From Gammaproteobacteria bacterium (GTDB taxonomy: Bacteria > Pseudomonadota > Gammaproteobacteria > Pseudomonadales > Pseudohongiellaceae): a DNA stretch of 19,102 nt. The DNA lies in NCBI GenBank assembly GCA_007571115.1, contig RKSA01000247.1, positions 1-19,102 on the forward strand, in the 5' to 3' direction. Below, piece after piece: positions 8,306 through 15,408 of this stretch. The notes beneath the pieces were generated by a model that ran no database searches, was not told the DNA's origin, and saw nothing but the letters and a program-made list of their open reading frames with translations. Position 1 is the stretch's first letter. Each line of letters starts with the position of its first letter. Made by a program: the position numbers and the translations under genes.

Positions 8306-9213
8306 TGCAGGGCCTCCTGCGCTGAGGAACTGCTGTGGAAATCGTCAACTGCGGTGCGCAATATGCCATTGCAGCGCGACAGCAGCGCCTCTGCCTCGTC
8401 AATCTCGGCGCCGAGGGCGACGAGCACGCCTGCCTTGATGTTGCCTGCTGCGGTATCGAGCGCCGCCGCAGCGACTGCCTCTTCGACTCCTGCCAGCCGC
8501 TCGATCATGCCGACGGCGCGATCGTGGAGTTTCCGGTTGGAAATCACCATGTCGACCATCAGGCCCTGGTAGACTCGCCCGCAACGGATCATCGCCGCAG
8601 TCGAGAACATGTTGAGGATCGCCTTTTGCGCGGTGCCGGCCTTCATTCGCGTCGAGCCGGCGATCACTTCGCTTCCCGTTTCGGCGCAAATGCCGATCCG
8701 GGCCTTTTCGAGCAAGAGCGACGGGCGATTGTTGGCAATGCCGATGGTCAGCGCCCCGGCAGCGTTCGCCGCCTCGATGGCGCTGACGGTGTAGGGGGTC
8801 CTGCCGCTCGCAGCGACGCCGACGAGCACGTCGTTTGCCTTGATCGAGATCGCTGCAAGGTCGCGCCGCGCCGCCTCGACGTCGTCCTCGGCAAGCTCGA
8901 CGCTTTGCAGAAGCGCGTTTTCGCCTCCAGCCATGGCGTATGCGACGCGCTCGTCGGGCCAGCCGAAGGTCGGCCCGAGTTCGACGCCGTCCTGGATGGC
9001 GATTCTTCCCGAGGTCCCCGCTCCCGCATAGACGAGGCGGCCACCTTCGAGCAAGCACCTCGACGCCGCTTCTGCAGCATCGGCGATCACTGCCAGTTCG
9101 GAACCGATCGCCGCGATCGCCGCCAATTGCGCCTCGAACATGGCGCTGACGGCGCTATGGGTCGACCAGCGGTCGATGTCGGCGAATCGCTCGCTTGCGT
9201 TCTCTGTAGGCAT
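8302..9213 (-). CDS. murQ: N-acetylmuramic acid 6-phosphate etherase
   Basis: MurQ cleaves the D-lactyl ether of MurNAc-6-P, giving GlcNAc-6-P and D-lactate. It is the entry of peptidoglycan MurNAc into the nag pathway. From the ATG at 9213 the protein is 303 residues, close to the 298 of E. coli MurQ. It has one SIS domain with GAGTSGR (64-70), AASGRTPY (134-141) and GSTRMKAGTAQK (186-197). Glu79 (in DGVELGPTFG) and Glu109 (in ELAEDD) sit where the two catalytic glutamates of E. coli MurQ are expected. An in-frame start 105 nt upstream (9318) is rejected because it would add a non-homologous tail and cover the promoter. GAGGAG precedes the chosen ATG, at long spacing. It is the first gene of the murQ-gntR-deaminase-nagA operon. 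Confidence 0.95.
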   Translation of the reverse strand: MPTENASERFADIDRWSTHSAVSAMFEAQLAAIAAIGSELAVIADAAEAASRCLLEGGRLVYAGAGTSGRIAIQDGVELGPTFGWPDERVAYAMAGGENALLQSVELAEDDVEAARRDLAAISIKANDVLVGVAASGRTPYTVSAIEAANAAGALTIGIANNRPSLLLEKARIGICAETGSEVIAGSTRMKAGTAQKAILNMFSTAAMIRCGRVYQGLMVDMVISNRKLHDRAVGMIERLAGVEEAVAAAALDTAAGNIKAGVLVALGAEIDEAEALLSRCNGILRTAVDDFHSSSSAQEALQ

Positions 9214-9283
9214 GGCTCGCTCTGGCTCCTCGGGTGTGCATTCGGACGGGTTCTTGCGAATCCGAAATTCCCCAATCCATTTG

Positions 9284-9312
9284 ATCGGTATTTTAGTGGT
9301 ATTATGGGAATT
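9284..9312. promoter_or_regulatory. candidate operator in murQ/namZ divergent spacer
   Basis: The segment contains CGGTATTTTAGTGGTATTAT, i.e. two direct GGTATT copies 11 bp apart (one helical turn). It overlaps the -10 and spacer of the murQ promoter and a TATTAT element (9300-9305) that could be the -10 of namZ. An AATTCCC (9266-9272)/GGGAATT (9306-9312) inverted repeat encloses most of it. It is the natural place for the GntR regulator encoded in the operon, but binding is inference and the repeats are direct rather than palindromic. Confidence 0.35.
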
Positions 9313-9318
9313 ACTCAA
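9290..9318 (-). promoter_or_regulatory. probable sigma70 promoter of the murQ operon
   Basis: On the minus strand, TTGAGT (9318-9313) is followed after exactly 17 nt by TAAAAT (9295-9290), a good match to the -35/-10 consensus. Transcription would start near 9283, leaving a leader of about 70 nt before murQ. The boxes are seen; activity is inferred. Confidence 0.55.
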
Positions 9319-9353
9319 GCGAATTGTGCCGTGACATTGACAGCGGGAACATC

Positions 9354-10553
9354 ATGAAATTCGGGATTGACCGCTTGCTGGCGGAGCGGCAGTTGCGTGG
9401 AGAGCTGGGCGGGAGGCGCGTCGCGCTCGTGGCGCATCCTGCTTCGGTCACGTGGGATCTCGTGCATTCGCTGGACGCGCTCGCGTCATGCGGCGACGTG
9501 CAGATCGCTTGCGCGTTCGGGCCTCAGCACGGGCTGCGGGGCGACAAGCAGGACAACATGATCGAGTCGCCGGATTTTGCCGACCCTGTCCACGGCATTC
9601 CGGTGTTCAGCCTCTATGGCGAGGTCCGCCGCCCGAGCAGCGAAATGATGGAAAGCTTCGACGTCGCGCTGTTCGACCTCCAGGATCTCGGTTGCCGCAT
9701 CTACACTTTCGCCACGACGCTGCTGTACATGCTCGAAGCTGCAGCCGCCCACGGCAAGTCGGTCTGGGTGCTCGACCGGCCAAACCCTGCGGGCCGCCCC
9801 GTCGAGGGGCCGCTGCTGCGCCCGGGGTGGGAGAGCTTCGTCGGCGCCGGGCCGATGCCGATGCGTCATGGGCTGACCCTGGGCGAACTGGGCCGATGGT
9901 TCATCGACCATTACCGCCTCGACGTCGAATATCGCGTGATCGCGATGCAAGGCTGGCAGCCGGCCGAAGCGCCGGGCTTTGGCTGGCCGCTTGCCGAACG
10001 GTCGTGGGTGAATCCGAGCCCCAATGCAGCAACGCTGGCGATGGCGCGCGCCTTTCCGGGAACGGTGATGCTCGAGGGCGCGACATTGTCGGAAGGCCGC
10101 GGCACGACGCGTCCGCTGGAAGTGTTCGGAGCTCCCGACATCGATGCGCGTTCGGTCTTGCAGACAATGCACGACATGGCGCCGGCTTGGTTGCAGGGAT
10201 GCCGCCTGCGCGAGTGCTGGTTCGAGCCGACCTTTCACAAGCACGTCGGCACCTTGTGCCACGGCGTGCAAATCCATGCCGATGGCAGCGGCTACGAGCA
10301 TCGGGAATTCAAGCCCTGGCGGCTCGTCGCGCTCGCCTTCAAGGCGATTCGCCAGCTCTACCCCGAATACCCGATCTGGCGCGACTTCCCCTATGAATAC
10401 GAGACCGGCAAGCTTCCCATCGACGTCATCAATGGCGGCCCGGCGCTGCGCGAGTGGGTCGATGACCCGTCGTCCCACGTCAGCGACCTCGACAACCTCG
10501 CCAAGCCCGATGAAAGCGAGTGGCTCGAACAGATCGAGCCCCACGTGAGCTGA
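9354..10553 (+). CDS. namZ: DUF1343 / NamZ-type exo-beta-N-acetylmuramidase
   Basis: This 399-residue protein belongs to the DUF1343 family, founded functionally by Bacillus subtilis NamZ (glycoside hydrolase family GH171). NamZ releases MurNAc from the non-reducing end of peptidoglycan fragments. Conserved blocks seen are FGPQHGLRG (55-63), PVFSLYGE (83-90), FDLQDLGCRIYTF (107-119), LDRPNPAGR (140-148), RHGLTLGEL (171-179), NPSPN (220-224) and EGATLSEGRGTTRPLE (241-256). The chosen ATG at 9354 gives a start directly at the domain; the only upstream start is a TTG at 9324. Neither version has a signal peptide or lipobox, so the enzyme looks cytoplasmic, unlike the secreted Bacillus protein. 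It is divergent from murQ, which uses its product after phosphorylation. The family is certain; the exact substrate is inferred. Confidence 0.9.
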   Translation: MKFGIDRLLAERQLRGELGGRRVALVAHPASVTWDLVHSLDALASCGDVQIACAFGPQHGLRGDKQDNMIESPDFADPVHGIPVFSLYGEVRRPSSEMMESFDVALFDLQDLGCRIYTFATTLLYMLEAAAAHGKSVWVLDRPNPAGRPVEGPLLRPGWESFVGAGPMPMRHGLTLGELGRWFIDHYRLDVEYRVIAMQGWQPAEAPGFGWPLAERSWVNPSPNAATLAMARAFPGTVMLEGATLSEGRGTTRPLEVFGAPDIDARSVLQTMHDMAPAWLQGCRLRECWFEPTFHKHVGTLCHGVQIHADGSGYEHREFKPWRLVALAFKAIRQLYPEYPIWRDFPYEYETGKLPIDVINGGPALREWVDDPSSHVSDLDNLAKPDESEWLEQIEPHVS

Positions 10554-10594
10554 GCGCGGCACAGGCGAAGAGGGCGCGAGGCAAGTCGTGATCG

Positions 10595-10629
10595 GCTCGC
10601 TCGAAACACAAGCTAGCTTTTCAGCGAGC
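10595..10629. terminator. hairpin between convergent namZ and tetR genes
   Basis: GCTCGCT-c-GAAA (10595-10606) pairs with TTTC-AGCGAGC (10619-10629), giving an 11-bp stem with one bulged base and a 12-nt loop. It covers the gap between the two convergent genes and the last codons of the regulator. This fits a shared terminator or barrier, although no clear T-run follows on either strand. Confidence 0.38.
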
Positions 10630-11200
10630 GGATCGTGTGCCTGGCGATTTCCCGGAGTTGCCGCGCGCTCTTGCCATTGCGCGAATTGACGCGGATGCCG
10701 TACAGGGCATTCATGAGGATGTCGGCTGCGAGGTGCTCGTTGAGGCCCTTCCGCAGCTTGCCCTTGGCTTTCGCTTCGCGAAGCCGCTCGACGAAGGCCC
10801 TGCGCAAGCGATTCAGCGATGCGCGCAGCACGCGCTTGACTTCGGCATCATAGTTGATGCTTGAGCAAAGCGAATTGACCAGCAGGCAGCCGCAGTTGCG
10901 TTGCCGCGCCGGCACATTGACCACAGCCTCGCCGAAGAAGCGCGTGATCGACCGCCACGTTCCCAGCGCGGGATTCTTCAGCGACGCAGCGATTTGCTGC
11001 TCGAGCAGCGTGTCGTAGTGCGCGATGACGATCTTGAAGAAGGTGTTCTTGTCGGAAAACGAGTTGTACAGCGTGCCGCGATTGATGCCGCAGTGATCGA
11101 GCAGCTTGCTCACCGAGCTCGCCTCGTAGCCCTCGCTCCAGAACTGCTCGAGCGCCCTGTCCAGCACTTCCCCTTCATCATACTCGACACGCCGCGCCAT
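10613..11200 (-). CDS. TetR/AcrR-family transcriptional regulator
   Basis: A 195-residue one-component regulator. The N-terminal HTH is typical: YDEGEVLDRALEQFWSEGYE, then SSVSKLLDHCGINRGTLYNSF (about 28-48) and SDKNTFF. The all-helical C-terminal ligand and dimer domain contains QRNCGCLLVNS, a block seen in several TetR repressors. The ATG at 11200 is chosen because TetR proteins start just before the HTH; the next start (11272) adds 24 unrelated residues and would include a palindrome that looks like an operator. It lies 129 nt after the methyltransferase stop on the same strand and converges with namZ. Its ligand and targets are unknown. No efflux pump or dehydrogenase, the usual partners, lies beside it in this window, so self-regulation is the only visible hint. 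Confidence 0.88.
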   Translation of the reverse strand: MARRVEYDEGEVLDRALEQFWSEGYEASSVSKLLDHCGINRGTLYNSFSDKNTFFKIVIAHYDTLLEQQIAASLKNPALGTWRSITRFFGEAVVNVPARQRNCGCLLVNSLCSSINYDAEVKRVLRASLNRLRRAFVERLREAKAKGKLRKGLNEHLAADILMNALYGIRVNSRNGKSARQLREIARHTIRSLKS

Positions 11201-11230
11201 GAGTTCGAACCGCAATCGCAAGCCAGACGT

Positions 11231-11252
11231 TCCATCGCGATGGATGGTACCA
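11231..11252. promoter_or_regulatory. palindromic candidate TetR operator
   Basis: TCCATCGCGATGGA (11231-11244) is a perfect 14-bp palindrome beginning 30 bp upstream of the TetR start. It is immediately followed by an 8-bp palindrome TGGTACCA (11245-11252). TetR-family repressors commonly bind such palindromes in front of their own genes. A further CCGCAT/ATGCGG inverted repeat lies at 11260-11276. The palindromes are seen directly; the binding role is inferred. Confidence 0.45.
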
Positions 11253-11329
11253 CCAATGCCCGCATCGGACATGCGGCAACGAGGATGAAAGGTTGTCAGG
11301 CCTGGGCAATCGGTCTGGCTTGGAACGAG

Positions 11330-12232
11330 CTACGCCTTGGCCGCCCACGTCAGGAGCAGCCTGTCCGCCACCAGCTCGGACTCAAGGGTCTGCCCCTCCA
11401 TTTGCAGGCGCCGCAACATGCTGCGACCGCAGTTGATCTGCTTTTCAGTCTCGAACAGCCCGTCGGGAATGCCGACATCGATCTCCTTGCGACCCGATCT
11501 CTTTTCCCCGTCTATCGACAGTGCGACAAAGACTCCTCTCTCTTTCGCCGCAGCGATTTCGGAATAGAGGCGGCCCAGCGAGAACACCTGCGCTCCGTAG
11601 AGTATCGCTTGCGTGTCGGCATACGGGGGGTCGCAATAGATCAGGTCCCCAGCCTTGGCCAATTGCATGGTCTCGGCGAAGTCCTGACATCGAAAGTCGG
11701 TGCCCACCGTTCGCTTCCGCCATATCCTGATGCGATTTTCCACCGACTCCGGGGTAATGGGGCGGTGCGGGCCGACCGGAGTGCTCATGTACCCATCCTT
11801 GCGAAAGCGAATGATGCCTGCATAGCAGGACCGCGCCAGGAAGAACAGATCTTCGGCGTTGTGATTCTGGTTGAATCTCTCCTTTACCCTCTCATAGGTC
11901 GCTTCGCGATCTTCCATGAACTCATCCCATCGTCGGCGATAGCTCAGGGCCAGCCGGTCCGGTTCGTCATGGAGGAGCCTCCATATGCCCATCAAGGGCT
12001 TGCATGCATCACTGGCGATCGCGCGTTTCGGCGCCAGAGTCCCCAGGATGGCGCCACTGCCAAGAAACGGCTCGTGGTAGGTTCCGTGGTCGATCGGGAA
12101 GCAGGTGATGATCTCGTTTGCGAACCTCTGCTTGTTCCCGACCCACTTCAAAAGTTGCGTCTTGAACGAAGAGACGTAAACGTATCTCGCAGTTTCCTCG
12201 CCTTGATCGAATGTCAGTTGAGCTTGGTACAA
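11330..12232 (-). CDS. Dam-class (D12) N6-adenine DNA methyltransferase
   Basis: A 300-residue S-adenosylmethionine-dependent methyltransferase that would methylate adenine in a specific DNA site. The order is that of the alpha/Dam class. The SAM-binding region comes first (LLKWVGNKQRFANEI at 27-41, then EPFLGSGA at 54-61), followed by the target-recognition middle and the catalytic DPPY (201-204, in DLIYCDPPYADT). The start is TTG at 12232, supported by a near-perfect Shine-Dalgarno GAGGTGAT (12236-12243) at good spacing; no ATG is available in frame. The region seems less GC-rich than its neighbours, suggesting acquisition. A truncated XRE-type HTH gene ends just before it, like a restriction-modification controller, yet no endonuclease is present. 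It is probably an orphan or remnant methylase. The recognition sequence cannot be deduced here. Confidence 0.9.
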   Translation of the reverse strand: MYQAQLTFDQGEETARYVYVSSFKTQLLKWVGNKQRFANEIITCFPIDHGTYHEPFLGSGAILGTLAPKRAIASDACKPLMGIWRLLHDEPDRLALSYRRRWDEFMEDREATYERVKERFNQNHNAEDLFFLARSCYAGIIRFRKDGYMSTPVGPHRPITPESVENRIRIWRKRTVGTDFRCQDFAETMQLAKAGDLIYCDPPYADTQAILYGAQVFSLGRLYSEIAAAKERGVFVALSIDGEKRSGRKEIDVGIPDGLFETEKQINCGRSMLRRLQMEGQTLESELVADRLLLTWAAKA

Positions 12233-12236
12233 GACA

Positions 12237-12392
12237 TCACCTCGGGTTGACCGTTACTTCGACACCAGCGAATCCTCGGGAAGAAAACTGGAACAGCTTG
12301 GCGACTTCGTCCTGCTTCAGGCCCGCCTCGGTTCTGGCCTCACGAAGCCGGTGGACGAGACGTCTGTATTCCGGCGAGTAGACGGACTTCAT
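12237..12392 (-). pseudogene. truncated, frameshifted XRE-family HTH regulator
   Basis: A 51-codon frame whose first part, MKSVYSPEYRRLVHRLREAR then TEAGLKQDEVAKLF, matches the start of a common small XRE-type HTH family. The second half of the HTH is lost in this frame, which ends FAGVEVTVNPR. In another frame the same DNA reads PEDSLVSK then TAA (12280 down to 12254), which resembles the missing SFVSK recognition helix. At least one indel and one stop have therefore accumulated. Its ATG overlaps the tyrS stop (ATGA), and its own TGA lies inside the Shine-Dalgarno of the methyltransferase gene. It may still be translated and couple tyrS and the methylase, but it is unlikely to be a working DNA-binding protein. 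Confidence 0.6.
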
Positions 12393-13669
12393 TTTGCTGC
12401 CAGCTTGACGAGGTGGTGGTGCTTCTTGCCGCGCCGGATGATGAAGTACTTGCCGTGCAGGGCGGCGACTGGGGCGAGGGGCTCGTCTTCGGCGGTCAGG
12501 ACGACGTTGTTGGCGCTGATCGCGCCGCTGCTGACGAGGTCTCTGGCGATGCGCCGCGACCTGGCGAGGCCGCTTGCCACGAGCACTTCGAGCAGGGAAG
12601 TTCCCGGCGCCGCATCGAGGCAAGGCAGGCCGTCCTGCTCGAGTTGCCCCAGGTCTTCCTCGCGCAGCCCTGCGGCGTCGCCGCCGAACAGCGCTGCGGC
12701 GATCCTTTGCGCGGCTGCCAGCCCTTCCTCGCCGTGCACGAGGCCGGTGACCTCCCGGGCCAGGATCGCCTGGGCCTCGGGGCGCGCGTTCGAGGCGGCA
12801 TCGGCGCGCTCGATCTCGTCGATTTGCTCAGGGGGCAGGAACGTGAAGAAGCGCAGGAAATTGTACACGTCGGCGTCAGCGGCGTTGCGCCAGAACTGGT
12901 AGAGCGCGTAGGGAGACGTTCGCGCCGGGTCGAGCCAGACCGTTCCCGATTCGGTCTTGCCGAACTTGGTTCCGTCGGCCTTGGTGATGAGCGGGAAGGT
13001 CACCGCGTGAACCTGGCGCTGCCGAAGCTTCCGGGTCAGCTCGATTCCGCAAGTGATGTTGCCCCATTGATCGCTGCCGCCGACCTGGATCGTGCAATCG
13101 TGGCGCTTGCACAACTCGGAAAAATCGAAGGCCTGCAAGACCATGTAGCTGAACTCGGCATACGAGATCCCCTCGTCGGAGCGTTCGATGCGCTGCCGCA
13201 CCGACTCTTTCCGCACCATGGCATTGACCGAGAAATGCTTGCCGATGTCGCGCAGGAAGCCGAGCATGTCGTAGCCTCGGGTCCATTCGAGGTTGTTGAC
13301 GAGCAAGGCGGAATGGCCGCCGCAGTCGAAATCGAGAAACCGCGCGAGCTGCGGCTTGATTCGCTCGGCCCATTGCTCGAGCAGGTCTTGCGGGTTGAGC
13401 TGGCGCTCTGCGTCCTTGAAGCTCGGGTCGCCGATCAGGCTGGTGGCGCCCCCGACGAGAGCGATGGGGCGATGGCCGGCAAGCTGGAAACGCCGCAAGG
13501 CGAGCAATGGCAGCAAATTGCCGATATGCAGGCTTTCGGCGGTAGGATCGAATCCGCAATACACCGTGCGGCTGCCGCTGGCAAGATGGTCGCGCAGTTG
13601 CTCGCCACCTGCGAGCTGGGCAACGAGATTCCTCGAGGCGAGGTCGGCGAGTATCGAATCATGCGCCAT
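12389..13669 (-). CDS. tyrS: tyrosyl-tRNA synthetase
   Basis: TyrS charges tRNA-Tyr with tyrosine in the cytoplasm. From the ATG at 13669 it is 426 residues, matching the 424 of E. coli. It has the class I motifs HIGN (48-51) and KFGKT (235-239, the KMSKS equivalent). It also has tyrosine-pocket sequences YCGFDPTAESLH (37-48) and VGGSDQWGNI (196-205). A C-terminal S4 RNA-binding domain (about 355-420) ends in GKKHHHLVKLAAK. An in-frame ATG 21 nt upstream (13690) is possible; the longer 13861 start is rejected because it adds 64 non-homologous residues. Neither favoured start has a clear Shine-Dalgarno. It is divergent from the M23 peptidase gene. Its stop overlaps the XRE remnant, so the methylase may depend on tyrS transcription. 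Confidence 0.96.
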   Translation of the reverse strand: MAHDSILADLASRNLVAQLAGGEQLRDHLASGSRTVYCGFDPTAESLHIGNLLPLLALRRFQLAGHRPIALVGGATSLIGDPSFKDAERQLNPQDLLEQWAERIKPQLARFLDFDCGGHSALLVNNLEWTRGYDMLGFLRDIGKHFSVNAMVRKESVRQRIERSDEGISYAEFSYMVLQAFDFSELCKRHDCTIQVGGSDQWGNITCGIELTRKLRQRQVHAVTFPLITKADGTKFGKTESGTVWLDPARTSPYALYQFWRNAADADVYNFLRFFTFLPPEQIDEIERADAASNARPEAQAILAREVTGLVHGEEGLAAAQRIAAALFGGDAAGLREEDLGQLEQDGLPCLDAAPGTSLLEVLVASGLARSRRIARDLVSSGAISANNVVLTAEDEPLAPVAALHGKYFIIRRGKKHHHLVKLAAK

Positions 13670-13971
13670 GGTGGCGCCACGAAAGTTCATGGGAACTTGT
13701 TCCGGCCCGGGCGTGTCACAGTGGCTTGATTCCTTGAAACTGGCTATCATGCGCAGGGCGTCGATATTACAACAGTTGGCTGCCCGGGGGCAGAACAAGG
13801 GTCTGGTGACTCTCGCCATGGCCGGAACAGCGATCAGAACAGCCACCAAAGCAGAAACCAAAACAGGAAAATTACCAGAATGCGATTCCGCCGCAAGGCA
13901 GGTCGAGATGCAGCGGCGTTCTGCGCCTCGCTGTCGTGACCTGATCCTGATCGATGCTCAGTAGCCGCTCA

Positions 13972-15378
13972 ATGGGAGGAGCGATCATCAGCATCCTGTC
14001 CACGCAACGCCGGTCGCGGGTCGATGGCCGTCAATCGCTGGTAGCGCTGCTTTCGCTGCTTGCAGTGGTCGGCGGCGGCATGTTGCTCGTCGCCTTGGCG
14101 CAGTTGCATGTTTCGGTTTCTGCCGAAGCCGAGCCGACGTCGACCATGGCGATGGGGCTTCCCTTCGGGCCACCGCCGCCAGCCGAGCTGCCGTTGCCCG
14201 ATGCCGCAACGCCTGCCGTGGCGCCTCCCCCCGAGCAACCGCCAACGCCACCGGATGACTGGCGGCGCCTGGAAGTCCGCCAAGGCGATTCGCTGAGCAA
14301 GCTGTTCGCCGAGCAGGAGATCGATCCTGCGGATCTGTCGCTGCTGTTGCGCAGCGGCGCCGAAGCCGAGAGCCTGAACGTCATGAAGGAAGGCTACAAG
14401 CTCGCCTTGAAGCTCGACGAATCTGGCAGGCTCGAACAGTTCCGGCTGACTCGCTCGCCCCTCGACGAGCTCGTGTTCAGCCGCGACGGCAGCCGCTTCG
14501 GCGTCGAACGGGTGCGGCACGTGCCACGCGTGGCGGCTGAAATGAAAAGCGGCACGGTTTCATCGAGCCTGTTCGCGGCAGCAGAACGCGAGCAGGTTTC
14601 CTTCAGGCAAAGCATGCGCATGGTCGAAATCCTCGGCGGCAAGATCGACTTCATCCTCGACACCCGGCCAGGCGACCGATTCGCCGTCTTCTACGAAACG
14701 CTCTACCTGGATGACGAACTCGTCGGAGAGGGAGAAATGCTCGCGGCGCGCTTCGTCAATCAGGGCGAAGAGCATCTCGCGCTGCGCTACGAGAATCTTG
14801 CCGGCGAAGTCGGCTATTTCGGCCCCGATGGCAGCAACATGCAGGCGACCTTGATGCGCAACCCCCTCGACGTGATCCGCATCAGTTCGCATTTCAACCC
14901 GAATCGCAGGCATCCGATCCTCAACACGATCCGCGCGCACAAGGGCGCCGACTACGCCGCGCCAACCGGAACGCCGGTCCGGGCCACCAGCGATGGGCGC
15001 GTCACCCGGGCTTCGCGCTATGGCTCCTATGGCAATATCGTCATCATCGACCACCATGGCGGCCTGGAAACTCGCTACGCCCACCTGTCAAGATTCGCCC
15101 AGGGAATAACTCCCGGAGTGCGGGTCCGCCAGGGCGAGGTAATCGGCTTCGTCGGCGCCACCGGAAGCGCGACGGGGCCCCATCTGCATTATGAAGTGCG
15201 CAAAGACGGCGTGGCCCAGGATCCGAGCCGCGTCCACGAACTCGTTCGCCATGCGCCGGGAATCGGCGCCGATGAAATGGACCGTTTCAACAGCCACACC
15301 GAATCGCTGCTGGCACAGCTCGATGCCCTCGACGCTGAAACCTTGCTAGGGCGAAACGACACGGCCAGCGCCGACTAA
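13972..15378 (+). CDS. M23-family (LytM-type) peptidoglycan DD-metalloendopeptidase
   Basis: A membrane-anchored periplasmic zinc peptidase that cuts peptide cross-links in peptidoglycan, similar in layout to MepM. Numbering from the upstream ATG (13954): a short cytoplasmic end and one transmembrane segment (about 28-50) are followed by a proline-rich linker (70-101). An OapA/LysM-like domain comes next (RRLEVRQGDSLSKLF, 104-118), then a middle domain. The M23 domain (about 310-420) has HKGAD (His329, Asp333), RYAHLS (His377) and GPHLHYE (His410, His412). The start is uncertain. ATG 13954 and ATG 13972 are both possible, while the best Shine-Dalgarno, GGGAGGAG at 13974-13981, lies downstream of both. 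It stands divergent from tyrS, an arrangement familiar from gammaproteobacteria, where anmK and erpA usually follow. Here erpA follows but anmK does not. Confidence 0.93.
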   Translation: MGGAIISILSTQRRSRVDGRQSLVALLSLLAVVGGGMLLVALAQLHVSVSAEAEPTSTMAMGLPFGPPPPAELPLPDAATPAVAPPPEQPPTPPDDWRRLEVRQGDSLSKLFAEQEIDPADLSLLLRSGAEAESLNVMKEGYKLALKLDESGRLEQFRLTRSPLDELVFSRDGSRFGVERVRHVPRVAAEMKSGTVSSSLFAAAEREQVSFRQSMRMVEILGGKIDFILDTRPGDRFAVFYETLYLDDELVGEGEMLAARFVNQGEEHLALRYENLAGEVGYFGPDGSNMQATLMRNPLDVIRISSHFNPNRRHPILNTIRAHKGADYAAPTGTPVRATSDGRVTRASRYGSYGNIVIIDHHGGLETRYAHLSRFAQGITPGVRVRQGEVIGFVGATGSATGPHLHYEVRKDGVAQDPSRVHELVRHAPGIGADEMDRFNSHTESLLAQLDALDAETLLGRNDTASAD

Positions 15379-15385
15379 CAAGGCC

Positions 15386-15408
15386 CCGGCCGGTATCCCT
15401 CCGCCGGC
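15386..15408. terminator. weak GC inverted repeat after M23 peptidase gene
   Basis: The 96-nt gap between the convergent M23 and erpA genes contains CCGGC (15386-15390) and GCCGG (15403-15407), which can form a 5-bp stem; a shifted pairing, GCCGG with CCGGC (15404-15408), is equally good. A small GCAC-gctt-GTGC hairpin follows. No T-run is present, so terminator function is only suggested. Confidence 0.22.

Noticed and set aside
9214..9318. 35-residue N-terminal extension of MurQ
   Set aside because: The added residues do not resemble MurQ, MurQ length fits the ATG at 9213, and the extension would run over the likely promoter.
13692..13703. GGAAC-TT-GTTCC inverted repeat before tyrS as a LexA-type site
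   Set aside because: Spacing between arms is 2 nt, not matching the Gram-positive GAAC-N4-GTTC or gammaproteobacterial CTGT-N8-ACAG boxes, and tyrS is not a usual SOS gene.
13670..13861. N-terminal extension of tyrS reading like a signal peptide (MVSALVAVLIAVPAMA)
   Set aside because: TyrS is cytoplasmic and homology begins at MAHDS; the hydrophobic look comes from a T-rich spacer that is hydrophobic in more than one frame.
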